Under the pieces are notes generated by a model that worked only from the letters and a program-made list of their open reading frames with translations, searched no databases and was not told the origin of the DNA. Positions 1 to 7,899 of a DNA stretch of 64,000 nt are shown piece by piece. The DNA is from Rubrivivax sp. (lineage in GTDB: Bacteria > Pseudomonadota > Gammaproteobacteria > Burkholderiales > Burkholderiaceae_C): positions 62,001-126,000 of the forward strand of contig JAURZK010000038.1 of the NCBI GenBank assembly GCA_030653505.1, in the 5' to 3' direction. Made by a program: the position numbers and the translations under genes. Numbering within the stretch: position 1 is the first letter of the stretch; the number at the start of each line of letters is the position of its first letter.

Positions 1-374
1 ATGGCCGGGAACTGGCGTTCCTGCGGGCCCCAGATCAGCAGCACCAGGCCGCGCATCAGGATCAGCAGGCCGATGGTGACCATGATCATCGAGAACACCG
101 ACTCGCCGATCAGGCGGCGGAACAGCAGGCGTTCGATGGCCAGGCCGATGAGCACCGAGATCGCCAGCGCCACGCCGATGCCCACGGCCGGGTGCATGCC
201 GCGCGACTGCACCGCCCACCAGACCAGGAAGGCACCGACGACCAGCATCTCGCCGACCGCCATGTTGAAGACCTTGCTGGCGCGGTAGATGACGACGAAG
301 CCCATCGCCACCAGCGAGTACAGCAGGCCGAGCAGGGCGCCGTTGAGCGCGTAGTTGAAGAACTCGATGATCAT
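1..374 (-). CDS. livH: Branched-chain amino acid-type ABC transporter permease (LivH-like), 3' end outside window
   Basis: Inner-membrane permease subunit of a HAAT/Liv-type ABC importer. Only the first 124 codons are in the window; the gene runs off the left edge. The reading frame starts MIIEFFNYALNGALLGLLYS and continues with hydrophobic stretches and the family-typical segment VFNMAVGEMLVVGAF near residue 35, as in LivH proteins. The start codon (374-372) overlaps the stop of the downstream-listed ligase by ATGA, so the two are translationally coupled. Together with the LivG-like ATPase two genes upstream it suggests a dedicated importer for the acid whose CoA ester the operon degrades. 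The substrate cannot be read from sequence; LivM, LivF and the binding protein would lie outside the window. Confidence 0.88.
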   Translation of the reverse strand, partial: MIIEFFNYALNGALLGLLYSLVAMGFVVIYRASKVFNMAVGEMLVVGAFLVWWAVQSRGMHPAVGIGVALAISVLIGLAIERLLFRRLIGESVFSMIMVTIGLLILMRGLVLLIWGPQERQFPA

Positions 375-2389
375 CGCGGGCCGGCCTTGCTGATGTCGGT
401 GGCGGTCACGGTGGCGCGCAGCTCGCCCTGGCGACCGTCCTGGTAAGTGATGGCGATCTTGCAATCGATGTCGTGCGCACCCGCGTACAGGCCCTCGATC
501 AGCGCCTGGTAGCGCTGCTCCAGGAACTCGCGGCGCAGCTTGCGGGTGCGGGTGAGTTCGCCCTCGTCGGCGTCCAGTTCCTTCGGGAAGTTGGCGAAGC
601 GCACGACGCGCGAGCCCTCGGGCAGCAGGGTGTTGATGCGCGCGATCTCGTCGCGCACCACGGCGCGGATCTCCGGCCGTTGCGACAGGTCGGTGAAGGT
701 GGAGAACGCGATGCGGCGCTCCTCGGCCCAGCGTGCGGCCACACCCATGTCGATGTTGATCAGTGCGCCCACCCAGGGCCGGGTGGCGTCGCCGAGCACC
801 ATCACGTCCTTGATGAAAGGCGAGAAGCGCAGCCGCGTCTCGATGAACTGCGGCGGGTAGGGGTGGCCGCTGGCCAGCTTGACCAGGTGCTCGACGCGGT
901 CGAGGAACACGATCTCGCCGCGCTCGGTGCGGCGCACCGCGTCGCCGCTGGCGAACCAGCCGTCGCGGTCGAGCGCGGCCGTCTTGTCGGGCTTGTTCCA
1001 GTAGCCCAGGAAGCCGGTGCCGCCGCGCAGCAGCAGTTCGCCGCCGGCCTCGATGCGGGCTTCCAGCGGTGCGCCGAAGGCGGGGTCCACGTCGAGCAGC
1101 GGGCCCACGGTTTCGAGGTCGTAGCGCTCGCCGCGATGGCCGGCGATGAGCCCGAATTCCGAGCAGCCGTAGAGGTTGCGCAGCGGCACACCCAGCGCGT
1201 GGAAGAGGCGGAACACGTCGGGCGCCATCGCCGTGCCGCCGGAGACGGCGATTTTCGAGCGCAGGAAGCCGAACTGGTCGCGCACGGCATGCAGCGTCAG
1301 CAGCTCGGCCAGCGGCAGCAGCAGCCGCGACAGCACCGGCGCCGGCCGGCCCTCGAGCCTGGCCACATGCACCTGGTGGCCGATGCGCACGCCCCAGCGG
1401 TAGAGGCCGCGTGCCAGCCCACCGGCGTGCAGCATGCGGGCCTCGATGGTGGCGGCGATGCTTTCCCACTGGCGCGGGCCGAACAGCACCATGTGCGGCG
1501 CCAGCTCGCGCAGGTTGGGCAGCACCTGGTCGGGCCCCTCGGGGAAGTTGACCACCAGCGGCAGCGTCAGCCCCAGCGTCACGCCCAGCAGCTGCTCGGT
1601 GATCCAGGCCAGCGGCGTGTACGACAGGTACTCCATGCCGGGCTCGATGGGCAGCGCGCTGCGCATGCGGGCGGCGTTGTCGATCAGCCAGCGGTGGCTG
1701 ATCATCACGCCCTTGGGCTTGCTGGTCGTGCCCGAGGTGTAGGTCAGCAGCGCCAGGTCGTCCAGGCCGCCGGCCTCGACCTCGCGCTCGAAGCGCTGCG
1801 GGTGGCGGCGGTGTTCCTCGCGCCCCGCCGCCAGCAGGGCGTCGAAGGCGTGCAGCAGGTCGTTGCGGTACGACCACATGCCCGAGTCGTCCCAGTAGCC
1901 GATGCCGAAGATGTCCGGCAGCCGGGGCGCCACCGCCAGCGCCTTGTCGACCTGTTCCTGGTCCTGGGCGAAGATGATCTTGGCGCCCGAGTCCGCGCAC
2001 AGGTAGTGCAGTTCCTCGGCTGTGGCGTCGGGATAGACCGACACCGTCTTGGCGCCCAGCGACTGGGCCGCGAAGACGGCCCAGTAGTGCTCGGGCTCGT
2101 TTTCGCCGATCACGACCGCGGTGTCGCCGCGGGCCAGGCCCAGCGCGGCGGCGCCCAGCGCAAGGCTGCGCACCTGCTCTAGCACATGGGCGAAGCCGTA
2201 CTCGCGCCAGATGCCCTTGCGCTTGACGCGCTGCGCCAGCCGCCCGGGCTGCGTGCGGGCGTGCGCCAGCAGCGTCTGCGGCAGGGTGCGCAGCGCGACG
2301 CCGCTGGCGGCAGCGGTGCTCGCTCGCGTCGTGGCCGCGGGCGCGGTTGGCGCAGCCTGCTTGGTCAGGGCCGTCGTGCCGCCGCTCAT
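371..2389 (-). CDS. AMP-dependent acyl-CoA synthetase, long form
   Basis: ATP-dependent activation of a carboxylic acid to its acyl-CoA through an acyl-adenylate. The 672-residue protein is longer than the usual 530-560 and has a low-complexity Ala/Thr N-terminus of about 35 residues. The P-loop-like motif YTSGTTSKPKG lies at about residues 217-227, followed by YGCSEFG (A5-type motif) and a GYWNKPDKT/GWFASGD region. The C-terminal lobe is extended, as in long-chain ligases and in the ligases that sit inside Liv-type transporter operons of Burkholderiales. It overlaps livG upstream and livH downstream by ATGA at both ends, so activation appears coupled to import. Substrate unknown; long-chain, aromatic or terpenoid acids are all possible. 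Confidence 0.9.
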   Translation of the reverse strand: MSGGTTALTKQAAPTAPAATTRASTAAASGVALRTLPQTLLAHARTQPGRLAQRVKRKGIWREYGFAHVLEQVRSLALGAAALGLARGDTAVVIGENEPEHYWAVFAAQSLGAKTVSVYPDATAEELHYLCADSGAKIIFAQDQEQVDKALAVAPRLPDIFGIGYWDDSGMWSYRNDLLHAFDALLAAGREEHRRHPQRFEREVEAGGLDDLALLTYTSGTTSKPKGVMISHRWLIDNAARMRSALPIEPGMEYLSYTPLAWITEQLLGVTLGLTLPLVVNFPEGPDQVLPNLRELAPHMVLFGPRQWESIAATIEARMLHAGGLARGLYRWGVRIGHQVHVARLEGRPAPVLSRLLLPLAELLTLHAVRDQFGFLRSKIAVSGGTAMAPDVFRLFHALGVPLRNLYGCSEFGLIAGHRGERYDLETVGPLLDVDPAFGAPLEARIEAGGELLLRGGTGFLGYWNKPDKTAALDRDGWFASGDAVRRTERGEIVFLDRVEHLVKLASGHPYPPQFIETRLRFSPFIKDVMVLGDATRPWVGALINIDMGVAARWAEERRIAFSTFTDLSQRPEIRAVVRDEIARINTLLPEGSRVVRFANFPKELDADEGELTRTRKLRREFLEQRYQALIEGLYAGAHDIDCKIAITYQDGRQGELRATVTATDISKAGPR

Positions 2390-3204
2390 GCTGCCGCACC
2401 CAGGTAAGCCTGAATCACGGCCGGGTCGGCCTGCACCTGGGCCGGCGTGGCGTCGGCGATCTTGCGCCCGAAGTCGAGCACGGCCACGCGGTCGGCCAGG
2501 TCCATCACCACGCCCATGTCGTGCTCGACCAGCACCACGGGGATGCGCCTGGCCTCGCGCACGTCGATGATGAAGCGCGCCAGGTCTTCCTTCTCCTCGG
2601 TGTTCATGCCGGCCATGGGTTCGTCCATTAGCAGCACCTTGGGTTCCATGGCCAGCGCCCGGCCGAGGTCGACGCGCTTGCGCAGCCCGTAGCCGAGCGA
2701 GCCCACCGGCTGGTGGCGGATGTTCTCGATCTCCAGGAATTCGACGATGTTCTCGGCCACCTCGCGGTGGCGGGCTTCCTCGCGCTGGGCCCAGGGGAAG
2801 TAGAAGAAGGCTTGGGCGAGGCTGGAACGCATGTGGCTGAAGCGCCCGATGAGGATGTTGTCGAGCACGCTCATGTTGGAGAACAGGTGCGTGCCCTGGA
2901 AGGTGCGCACCACGCCGTCGCGGGCGATGGCGTGTACGGCCCGGCCCAGCAGGTCGCGGCCTTGGTACTGCACGCGGCCCTGCTGCGGGCGGTAGAAGCC
3001 GCTCAGCACGTTGAGCAGCGAGCTCTTGCCGGCGCCGTTGGGCCCGATGATCGCCAGCATCTCGTCGGGCCGCACCTCGATGCTGACCTCGGACAGTGCG
3101 GTGACACCACCGAAGCGCAGCGTTATGCCCTCGGCGCGGAGAACGGGCGCGGCGCTGGCTGCGCTGCTCGTCGTGGACGTGGCCATGGTCGGAGTCAAGG
3201 TCAT
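2386..3204 (-). CDS. livG: Branched-chain amino acid-type ABC transporter ATP-binding protein (LivG-like)
   Basis: Cytoplasmic ATPase of the Liv-type importer, 272 residues. Walker A GPNGAGKSS is at about residues 54-62, the degenerate LivG signature LGYGLRKRVDLGRAL is followed by Walker B VLLMDEP, and the C-terminal extension is typical of LivG. The frame remains open upstream to 3396, but that extension is arginine/histidine-rich shadow sequence. The start at 3204 overlaps the stop of the upstream dehydrogenase by ATGA and gives the expected family length. A second ATGA overlap joins it to the ligase. Its place between a dehydrogenase and a ligase argues for uptake of a catabolic substrate rather than an amino acid. 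Confidence 0.9.
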   Translation of the reverse strand: MTLTPTMATSTTSSAASAAPVLRAEGITLRFGGVTALSEVSIEVRPDEMLAIIGPNGAGKSSLLNVLSGFYRPQQGRVQYQGRDLLGRAVHAIARDGVVRTFQGTHLFSNMSVLDNILIGRFSHMRSSLAQAFFYFPWAQREEARHREVAENIVEFLEIENIRHQPVGSLGYGLRKRVDLGRALAMEPKVLLMDEPMAGMNTEEKEDLARFIIDVREARRIPVVLVEHDMGVVMDLADRVAVLDFGRKIADATPAQVQADPAVIQAYLGAAA

Positions 3205-4361
3205 GAAAAGGCGTTGAGCCCGGTGAGGGCGCGGCCGATGATGAGCTTCTGGATCTCGGTCGTGCCGTCCGGGATGGTCATCATGCGGGCATTGCGGAAC
3301 AGCAACTCGACGCCGAAGTCCTTGGTGATGCCGTTGCCGCCGTGGATCTGCACCGCCTTGGAGGCCACGTCGACGGCGATCTCGGTGGCGTAGCACTTGG
3401 CCATCGCGCTCTCGACCTCGCAGCGCACGCCGTGGTCGATCAGGTTGAAGGCGCGGTAGACCAGCAGCTTGGCCGCGTCGAGTTCGATCGCGGCCTCGGC
3501 CAGCATGCCCTGGATGAGCTGGTGGGCACCGATCGGCTTGCCGTGCTGGCGGCGCTCCTTGGCGTAGGCCACCGCCTTGTCGAGCGCGGCCTGCGCGATG
3601 CCCACGGACGTGAGGCCGACCATCGGGCGCGCCTTCTCGAACAGCACCAGCGTGTTCTTCAGCCCGGCGCCGGGCGCGATCAGCATGTTGGCGGCGGGCA
3701 CGCGCACCTGGTCGAAGAACAGCTGCGCGGTGGAGGTGCTGTTCAGTCCCAGCTTGTCGATGTTGCGGCTCTCGTAGCCGTGCTCGGCGCGGTCGACGAG
3801 GATCATCGACAGGCCCTTGGCGCCTTCGTCCGAGGTGCGCACGATGACCATGCAGAAGTCGGAATAGTGGCCGTTGGAGATCCAGGTTTTCTCGCCGGTG
3901 ACGACAAAATGGTCACCGTCCTTCTTCGCGCGGCAGGTCACCTCGGCCACGTTGGAGCCGACCCCCGGTTCGCTGATACCGCTGCAGGCGATGATCTCGG
4001 CGCGCAGCATGCGCGGCAGGTACTTGTCGCGCATCGCCTCGTTGGTGCAGACCTCGAGCGAGTAGGCGCCGAGCTGCTGGATCAGCAGCGAGATCGCGAC
4101 GTCGCCCGAGACGCGCGCGAGCTGTTCGTACATCAGCGCGTAGGTCAGCCAGGGCATGCCCATGCCGCCGTGCTTCTCGGCGATGATGCCGTTGCCACCC
4201 ATGCCGTAGGGCAGCATCAGCTGGAAGATCTCCAGCATGCGCTCTTTCTCGATCAGCTTGTCGGGCTGGTAGCGCTGCACGATGGGGCGCAGCTTGGTTT
4301 CGAGAAAGCGGTTGAAGCCTTCGACGGCCAGGCCTTGTTCTTCGGTGGGCAGGAAGTTCAT
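3201..4361 (-). CDS. Acyl-CoA dehydrogenase
   Basis: FAD-dependent alpha,beta-dehydrogenation of an acyl-CoA, 386 residues. Sequence shows the helical N-domain, the substrate/FAD motif SGISEPGVGSNVAEV, the WISNGHYSDF beta-domain motif and the C-terminal FGVELLFRNARMMTIPDGTTEIQ segment. The last motif carries Asp where medium-chain enzymes have the catalytic Glu, a substitution also seen in the dehydrogenase at 46959. The start MNFLPTEEQ at 4361 is chosen because the open frame upstream (to 4460) is out of character and adds no family sequence. It lies 43 bp downstream of the thiolase gene in the operon. Specific substrate unknown. Confidence 0.9.
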   Translation of the reverse strand: MNFLPTEEQGLAVEGFNRFLETKLRPIVQRYQPDKLIEKERMLEIFQLMLPYGMGGNGIIAEKHGGMGMPWLTYALMYEQLARVSGDVAISLLIQQLGAYSLEVCTNEAMRDKYLPRMLRAEIIACSGISEPGVGSNVAEVTCRAKKDGDHFVVTGEKTWISNGHYSDFCMVIVRTSDEGAKGLSMILVDRAEHGYESRNIDKLGLNSTSTAQLFFDQVRVPAANMLIAPGAGLKNTLVLFEKARPMVGLTSVGIAQAALDKAVAYAKERRQHGKPIGAHQLIQGMLAEAAIELDAAKLLVYRAFNLIDHGVRCEVESAMAKCYATEIAVDVASKAVQIHGGNGITKDFGVELLFRNARMMTIPDGTTEIQKLIIGRALTGLNAFS

Positions 4362-4404
4362 GCGGTGGGTGCAGGTTCTGTTGCAGCGGGGCGGCGCGCG
4401 CGGG

Positions 4405-5652
4405 TCAGCGGCCGAGGATGGTGATGGCGCACACCGCCTCTTCGATGCCGAAGATGCCACCGCCGTTTTCGGCGATGGCCAGCCGGGCGTGCGCGACCTG
4501 GCGCGCGCCGGCCTCGCCGCGCAACTGCGTCACCAGTTCGTGCAACTGGCCCAGGCCGGTGGCGCCGATGGGGTGGCCCTTGGATTCCAGACCGCCCGAG
4601 GTGTTGATGGGAATGCGGCCGCCGATGGTGGTGGCGCCACTCTCGGCCAGCGCGCCGCCGGCGCCGAACTCGCAGAAGCCCAGGTTTTCGCTCTGCACGA
4701 TCTCACCGATGGCGGTGGCGTCATGGACCTCGGCCAGCGAGATGTCCTGCGGGCCGACGCCGGCGCGTTCGTATGCGATCTTGGATGCCTTGGCGGTGAT
4801 GTGCTGGCCCACGTCCTGCGGACGGCGCGTGCTGCCGGTGCCGACCACCGAAGCCAGCACGCGGATGGCGCGCCGACGCTCGGCCAGGCGGGCCAGTGCG
4901 CGTTCGGAACAGACCAGCGCTGCCGCTGCGCCATCGCTGATCGGCGCGCACATCGGCAGCGTCAACGGGTAGGTGATGGGCGGCGCGGCCAGCACTTCGT
5001 CGATGGTGTAGGCGTTGCGGTACTGGGCCAGCGGGTTGTGCACCGAGTGGCCGTGGTTCTTGGCCGCGACGGCCGCGAACTGGCGCTGCGTGCTGCCGAA
5101 CTCGCGCATGTGGAAGCGGCCGAACGCGGCGTAGATGTCCATGAACAGGCTGTACGGCGCCGTGGAGGTGCTGCCCTCGGGCGGAATGACGCCTTCGCCC
5201 ATCGCCAGCATCACGCGCCGGTTGGCCTCGACCGTCTGCAGATCCCAGGCGCCGTCGAAGACGCCGAACATCCGGGCCTTGTCGGCGCAGAACATCTTCT
5301 CGGCGCCGACTGCCAGCGCGATGTCGCCCTCGCCGGAGCGCACGTACTGCACCGCCAGGTTGAAGGCCGAACTGGCGCTGGCGCAGGCGTTCTCGAGGTT
5401 GTAGACCGGAATCGACTCGATGCCCATCGAGCGCAGCGCGATCTGGCCACGCACCATGGTCTGGCCTTCCAGCGCGCCTTGGGTGGCATTGGAGAAGAAC
5501 GCGCTTTGGATGTCGGCGGCCTGCAGGCCGGCGTCAGCGAGCGCGGCGTTCACCGCATCGGCCGTCAGCTGCTTGATGCTGCGGTCGAGGAACTTGCCGC
5601 TCGGCGTCATGCCGATGCCGGCGACGTAGACCGCGGGTTGGGGGCTGCTCAT
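4405..5652 (-). CDS. Thiolase family acetyl-CoA acetyltransferase
   Basis: Probable beta-ketoacyl-CoA thiolase, 415 residues, closing a beta-oxidation round by CoA-dependent cleavage. The nucleophile is Cys90 in LENACASASSAFNLA, and the C-terminal NTSGGLESKGHPIGATG motif supplies the catalytic His. The second-cysteine motif of classical thiolases is replaced by ENGGGIFG, which is usual in the SCP2/lipid-transfer thiolase branch. The start at 5652 is supported by an AGGAG ribosome site eight bases upstream (read on the minus strand); the longer open frame to 5718 is not needed. It sits between a crotonase and a dehydrogenase in the same operon. Confidence 0.87.
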   Translation of the reverse strand: MSSPQPAVYVAGIGMTPSGKFLDRSIKQLTADAVNAALADAGLQAADIQSAFFSNATQGALEGQTMVRGQIALRSMGIESIPVYNLENACASASSAFNLAVQYVRSGEGDIALAVGAEKMFCADKARMFGVFDGAWDLQTVEANRRVMLAMGEGVIPPEGSTSTAPYSLFMDIYAAFGRFHMREFGSTQRQFAAVAAKNHGHSVHNPLAQYRNAYTIDEVLAAPPITYPLTLPMCAPISDGAAAALVCSERALARLAERRRAIRVLASVVGTGSTRRPQDVGQHITAKASKIAYERAGVGPQDISLAEVHDATAIGEIVQSENLGFCEFGAGGALAESGATTIGGRIPINTSGGLESKGHPIGATGLGQLHELVTQLRGEAGARQVAHARLAIAENGGGIFGIEEAVCAITILGR

Positions 5653-5680
5653 GGCTTGGGCTCCTGTGGATGGCTGCAGT

Positions 5681-6481
5681 TCAATAGCCCTTGAACTCGG
5701 GCTTGCGTTTGCCGACAAAGGCCGCCAGGCCCTCGCGCATGTCGTGCGAGTGGCGGTGTGCGTCCAGCACCAGGCGCTCCAGCCGCAGCGCCGCGGCCTG
5801 CGGTTGCTCCAGGCCGTCGGTCACGGCCTGCTTCATCCGGCGCAGCACCAGCGGGCTCTTGCTGGCGATGCGGGTCGCCAGCTTGTCGACCTCGGCCACA
5901 AGCTCGGCGTCGGGCACGACGCGGTTGACCAGGCCCAGTGGCAGCAGCTCGGCCGCGCTCTGGGTGTCGCCGGCGAACAGCAGGTATTTCGCGGCCGTGG
6001 GCCCGATGCGCCGTGGCAGCACCGCCGTGCCGCCGGCGCCGGGGAAGACGCCGAAGTTGGCGTGCGCGTCGCCGATGCGCGCGCTGTCGGCGGCGACGAT
6101 CAGGTCGCAGGCCATCGCCAGCTCCAGCCCGCCGGCCATGGTCAGGCCGTTGAGCGCCGCGATGGTCGGCTTCGGCAGCCCGCGCAGGCGCTCGATCATG
6201 CCGGCGATCAGGTCGAGGAAGGCGCTCATCGGGTCGTCCGCCGCAGGCCCGGCGCCGGCGTTCTCGAACACGCCCTTGAGATCGGCACCGGCGCAGAAGG
6301 CGCGCCCGGCGCCGGTGAGCACCAGCACGCGAATGTCCGGCTCGTGCTCGACCTGCGCGATGGCGGCGAGCAGTTCGCTGCACATCGTCTCCGACAGGGC
6401 ATTCATCGCCTCGGGCCGGTCCAGCGTGATCCACGCCGTGGCACCTCGCCGCTCGAACCGCAGGGCAGTCGTCGCTTGCAT
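5681..6481 (-). CDS. Enoyl-CoA hydratase/isomerase family protein (crotonase)
   Basis: Crotonase-fold enzyme of 266 residues. The oxyanion-hole motif FCAGADLKG and the first acid in GGLELAMACD are present. The second hydratase acid, normally in PEIxxG, is replaced: the segment reads IGDAHANFGVFPGAGG with His at that position. Simple syn-hydration is therefore less certain, and an isomerase or other crotonase reaction is possible. The start at 6481 follows GGAGAAAG directly on the minus strand; an upstream extension to 6523 lacks such a site. The gene is 28 bp from the thiolase and 61 bp from the isovaleryl-type dehydrogenase, so it is operonic. Confidence 0.87.
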   Translation of the reverse strand: MQATTALRFERRGATAWITLDRPEAMNALSETMCSELLAAIAQVEHEPDIRVLVLTGAGRAFCAGADLKGVFENAGAGPAADDPMSAFLDLIAGMIERLRGLPKPTIAALNGLTMAGGLELAMACDLIVAADSARIGDAHANFGVFPGAGGTAVLPRRIGPTAAKYLLFAGDTQSAAELLPLGLVNRVVPDAELVAEVDKLATRIASKSPLVLRRMKQAVTDGLEQPQAAALRLERLVLDAHRHSHDMREGLAAFVGKRKPEFKGY

Positions 6482-6542
6482 CTTTCTCCATCCAAATTGG
6501 TTCAAGCCTGCGGTCTTCCGCAAGCCGCGCTTGGCGAGGGCC

Positions 6543-7727
6543 TCAGCCCTTGAGCAATTCCTCGGCGATGATCAGCTTGCGCACTTCCGATGTGCCGGCG
6601 CCGATCTCGAGGATCTTGATGCAGCGGAACAGCCGGTTGATCTCGGACTCCCAGATGTAGCCGCTGCCGCCATGCACCTGGACGGCCTTGTTCAGCACGC
6701 GATTGCAGGCCTCGCCGGCGAACAGGATTGACGCGGCGGTGAGCTTGTGCGCCTGGCCTCGGCCGCCGCCGCCGATCTCGAGATCGTTCACATCGGCCAG
6801 CGTGCGCCAGACCAGCGACTTCATGGCCTCGGTGTCGGTGTACATCTCGGCCAGCAGCGCCTGCACCATCTGGAAGCTGCCGATCGGCTTGCCGAACTGC
6901 TGGCGCGTGCCGGCGTAGGCCACGCTGAGTTCGAGCGCGCGCTCGGCGATGCCCACGCACAGCGAGGCGACCAGTGCGCGTTCGAGGTCCAGGCCGCTCA
7001 TCACGATCTTCACGCCGTCGTTCTCTGGCCCCACCAGGTTGGCGACCGGCACGCGGCAGTCCTCGAACACCAGTTCTCCCGTCTGGCTGCCGCGAAAACC
7101 CATCTTGATGAGCTTTTGCGCGACGCGAAAACCGGGGAAGCCCTTCTCGACGATGAACGCCGATATGCCCTTGGCGCCGCGCTCGGGTGCGGTCTTGGCG
7201 TAGACCAGCAGCACGTCGGCCACCGGGCCGTTGGTGATGTAGATCTTGGTGCCGTTGAGCACGTAGTGGTCGCCATGGCGGCGCGCCGTGGTGCGCATGC
7301 CGGCGAGGGCATCGGAGCCGGCGCCGGGCTCGGTCAGGCCCAGGGCGCCGATCCGGCTGCCGTTGCACAGGCCGGGCAGGTAACGGCGCCGCTGGGCCTC
7401 GCTCGCGTTGCGGAAGATGTTGTTGACGCACAGGTTGTCGTGCGCTGCCCACGACAGGGCCAATGCCGGGTTCCAGCGCGCGAAAGCCTGGCACACCAGT
7501 CCGGACGAGAACAGGTCCATGCCGGCGCCGCCGTATTCGCCGGGCACGGTCGCGCCCATGAAGCCGGCCGCGCCGATCTGCGGGAAGGCCTCGGGCGGCC
7601 ACCACTCCTCGTTGTCCATGCGGCCTGACAGCGGCGCCAGCACCTTGCGTCCGAACTTGTCGGCAGCTTCGAGCACGGCCTGGTCTTCGGCATGCAGGGC
7701 AAATTGCGAGGAGCGTGGGGTGGTCAT
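6543..7727 (-). CDS. Acyl-CoA dehydrogenase, isovaleryl-CoA dehydrogenase type
   Basis: FAD enzyme of 394 residues that probably oxidises a short or branched acyl-CoA. Two features place it with isovaleryl-type enzymes: the catalytic acid is carried by the internal motif SGLDLERALVA, while the C-terminal loop reads IGAGTSEVRKLI, where medium-chain enzymes have their Glu. FAD/substrate motifs LTEPGAGSDALAGM and YITNGPVADV are intact. It is the first gene of the leftward operon. A TTGACA/TAGCCT promoter candidate lies 78-106 bp upstream, with a second, divergent candidate overlapping it for the rightward ligase. Substrates other than isovaleryl-CoA are possible, for example citronellyl- or other beta-branched acyl-CoAs. 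Confidence 0.9.
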   Translation of the reverse strand: MTTPRSSQFALHAEDQAVLEAADKFGRKVLAPLSGRMDNEEWWPPEAFPQIGAAGFMGATVPGEYGGAGMDLFSSGLVCQAFARWNPALALSWAAHDNLCVNNIFRNASEAQRRRYLPGLCNGSRIGALGLTEPGAGSDALAGMRTTARRHGDHYVLNGTKIYITNGPVADVLLVYAKTAPERGAKGISAFIVEKGFPGFRVAQKLIKMGFRGSQTGELVFEDCRVPVANLVGPENDGVKIVMSGLDLERALVASLCVGIAERALELSVAYAGTRQQFGKPIGSFQMVQALLAEMYTDTEAMKSLVWRTLADVNDLEIGGGGRGQAHKLTAASILFAGEACNRVLNKAVQVHGGSGYIWESEINRLFRCIKILEIGAGTSEVRKLIIAEELLKG

Positions 7728-7804
7728 GGTTGATGTGCTGCGGCCGGCGGCGGGTGGCCTCCAGCCAGCGTGGAAGGTGGAGCTGCAGGACAGAGCAGCG
7801 ATGC

Positions 7805-7833
7805 AGGCTAAATGGGTGTTGTGAAACTGTCAA
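7805..7833 (-). promoter_or_regulatory. Candidate sigma-70 promoter for the leftward operon
   Basis: Read on the minus strand, a perfect -35 hexamer TTGACA (7833-7828) is followed by a 17-bp spacer and TAGCCT (7810-7805), which keeps the T, A and final T of the -10 box. The predicted transcript would start near 7798 and leave a leader of about 70 nt before the dehydrogenase start at 7727. This is pattern matching only. Confidence 0.45.
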
Positions 7834-7847
7834 GCGTTAGGTAGGAT
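7819..7847 (+). promoter_or_regulatory. Candidate divergent promoter for the rightward operon
   Basis: TTGTGA (7819-7824), a 17-bp spacer and TAGGAT (7842-7847) match the sigma-70 consensus at 4 of 6 positions each. The predicted start near 7854 is compatible with ligase translation from 7900 or 7909 but not with the longer open frame beginning at 7846. It overlaps the leftward promoter, so the two operons may compete for polymerase or share one regulator. Confidence 0.38.
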
Positions 7848-7899
7848 GCGGTCATTCGTGGCAGGCCGGATTCGGCGGTCGCGTGACCGAAGCCCACAG

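Noticed and set aside
473-2182. A 569-codon open frame antisense to the AMP ligase
   Set aside because: GC-rich shadow of the real minus-strand gene; no family motifs and biased His/Arg/Gln-rich composition.
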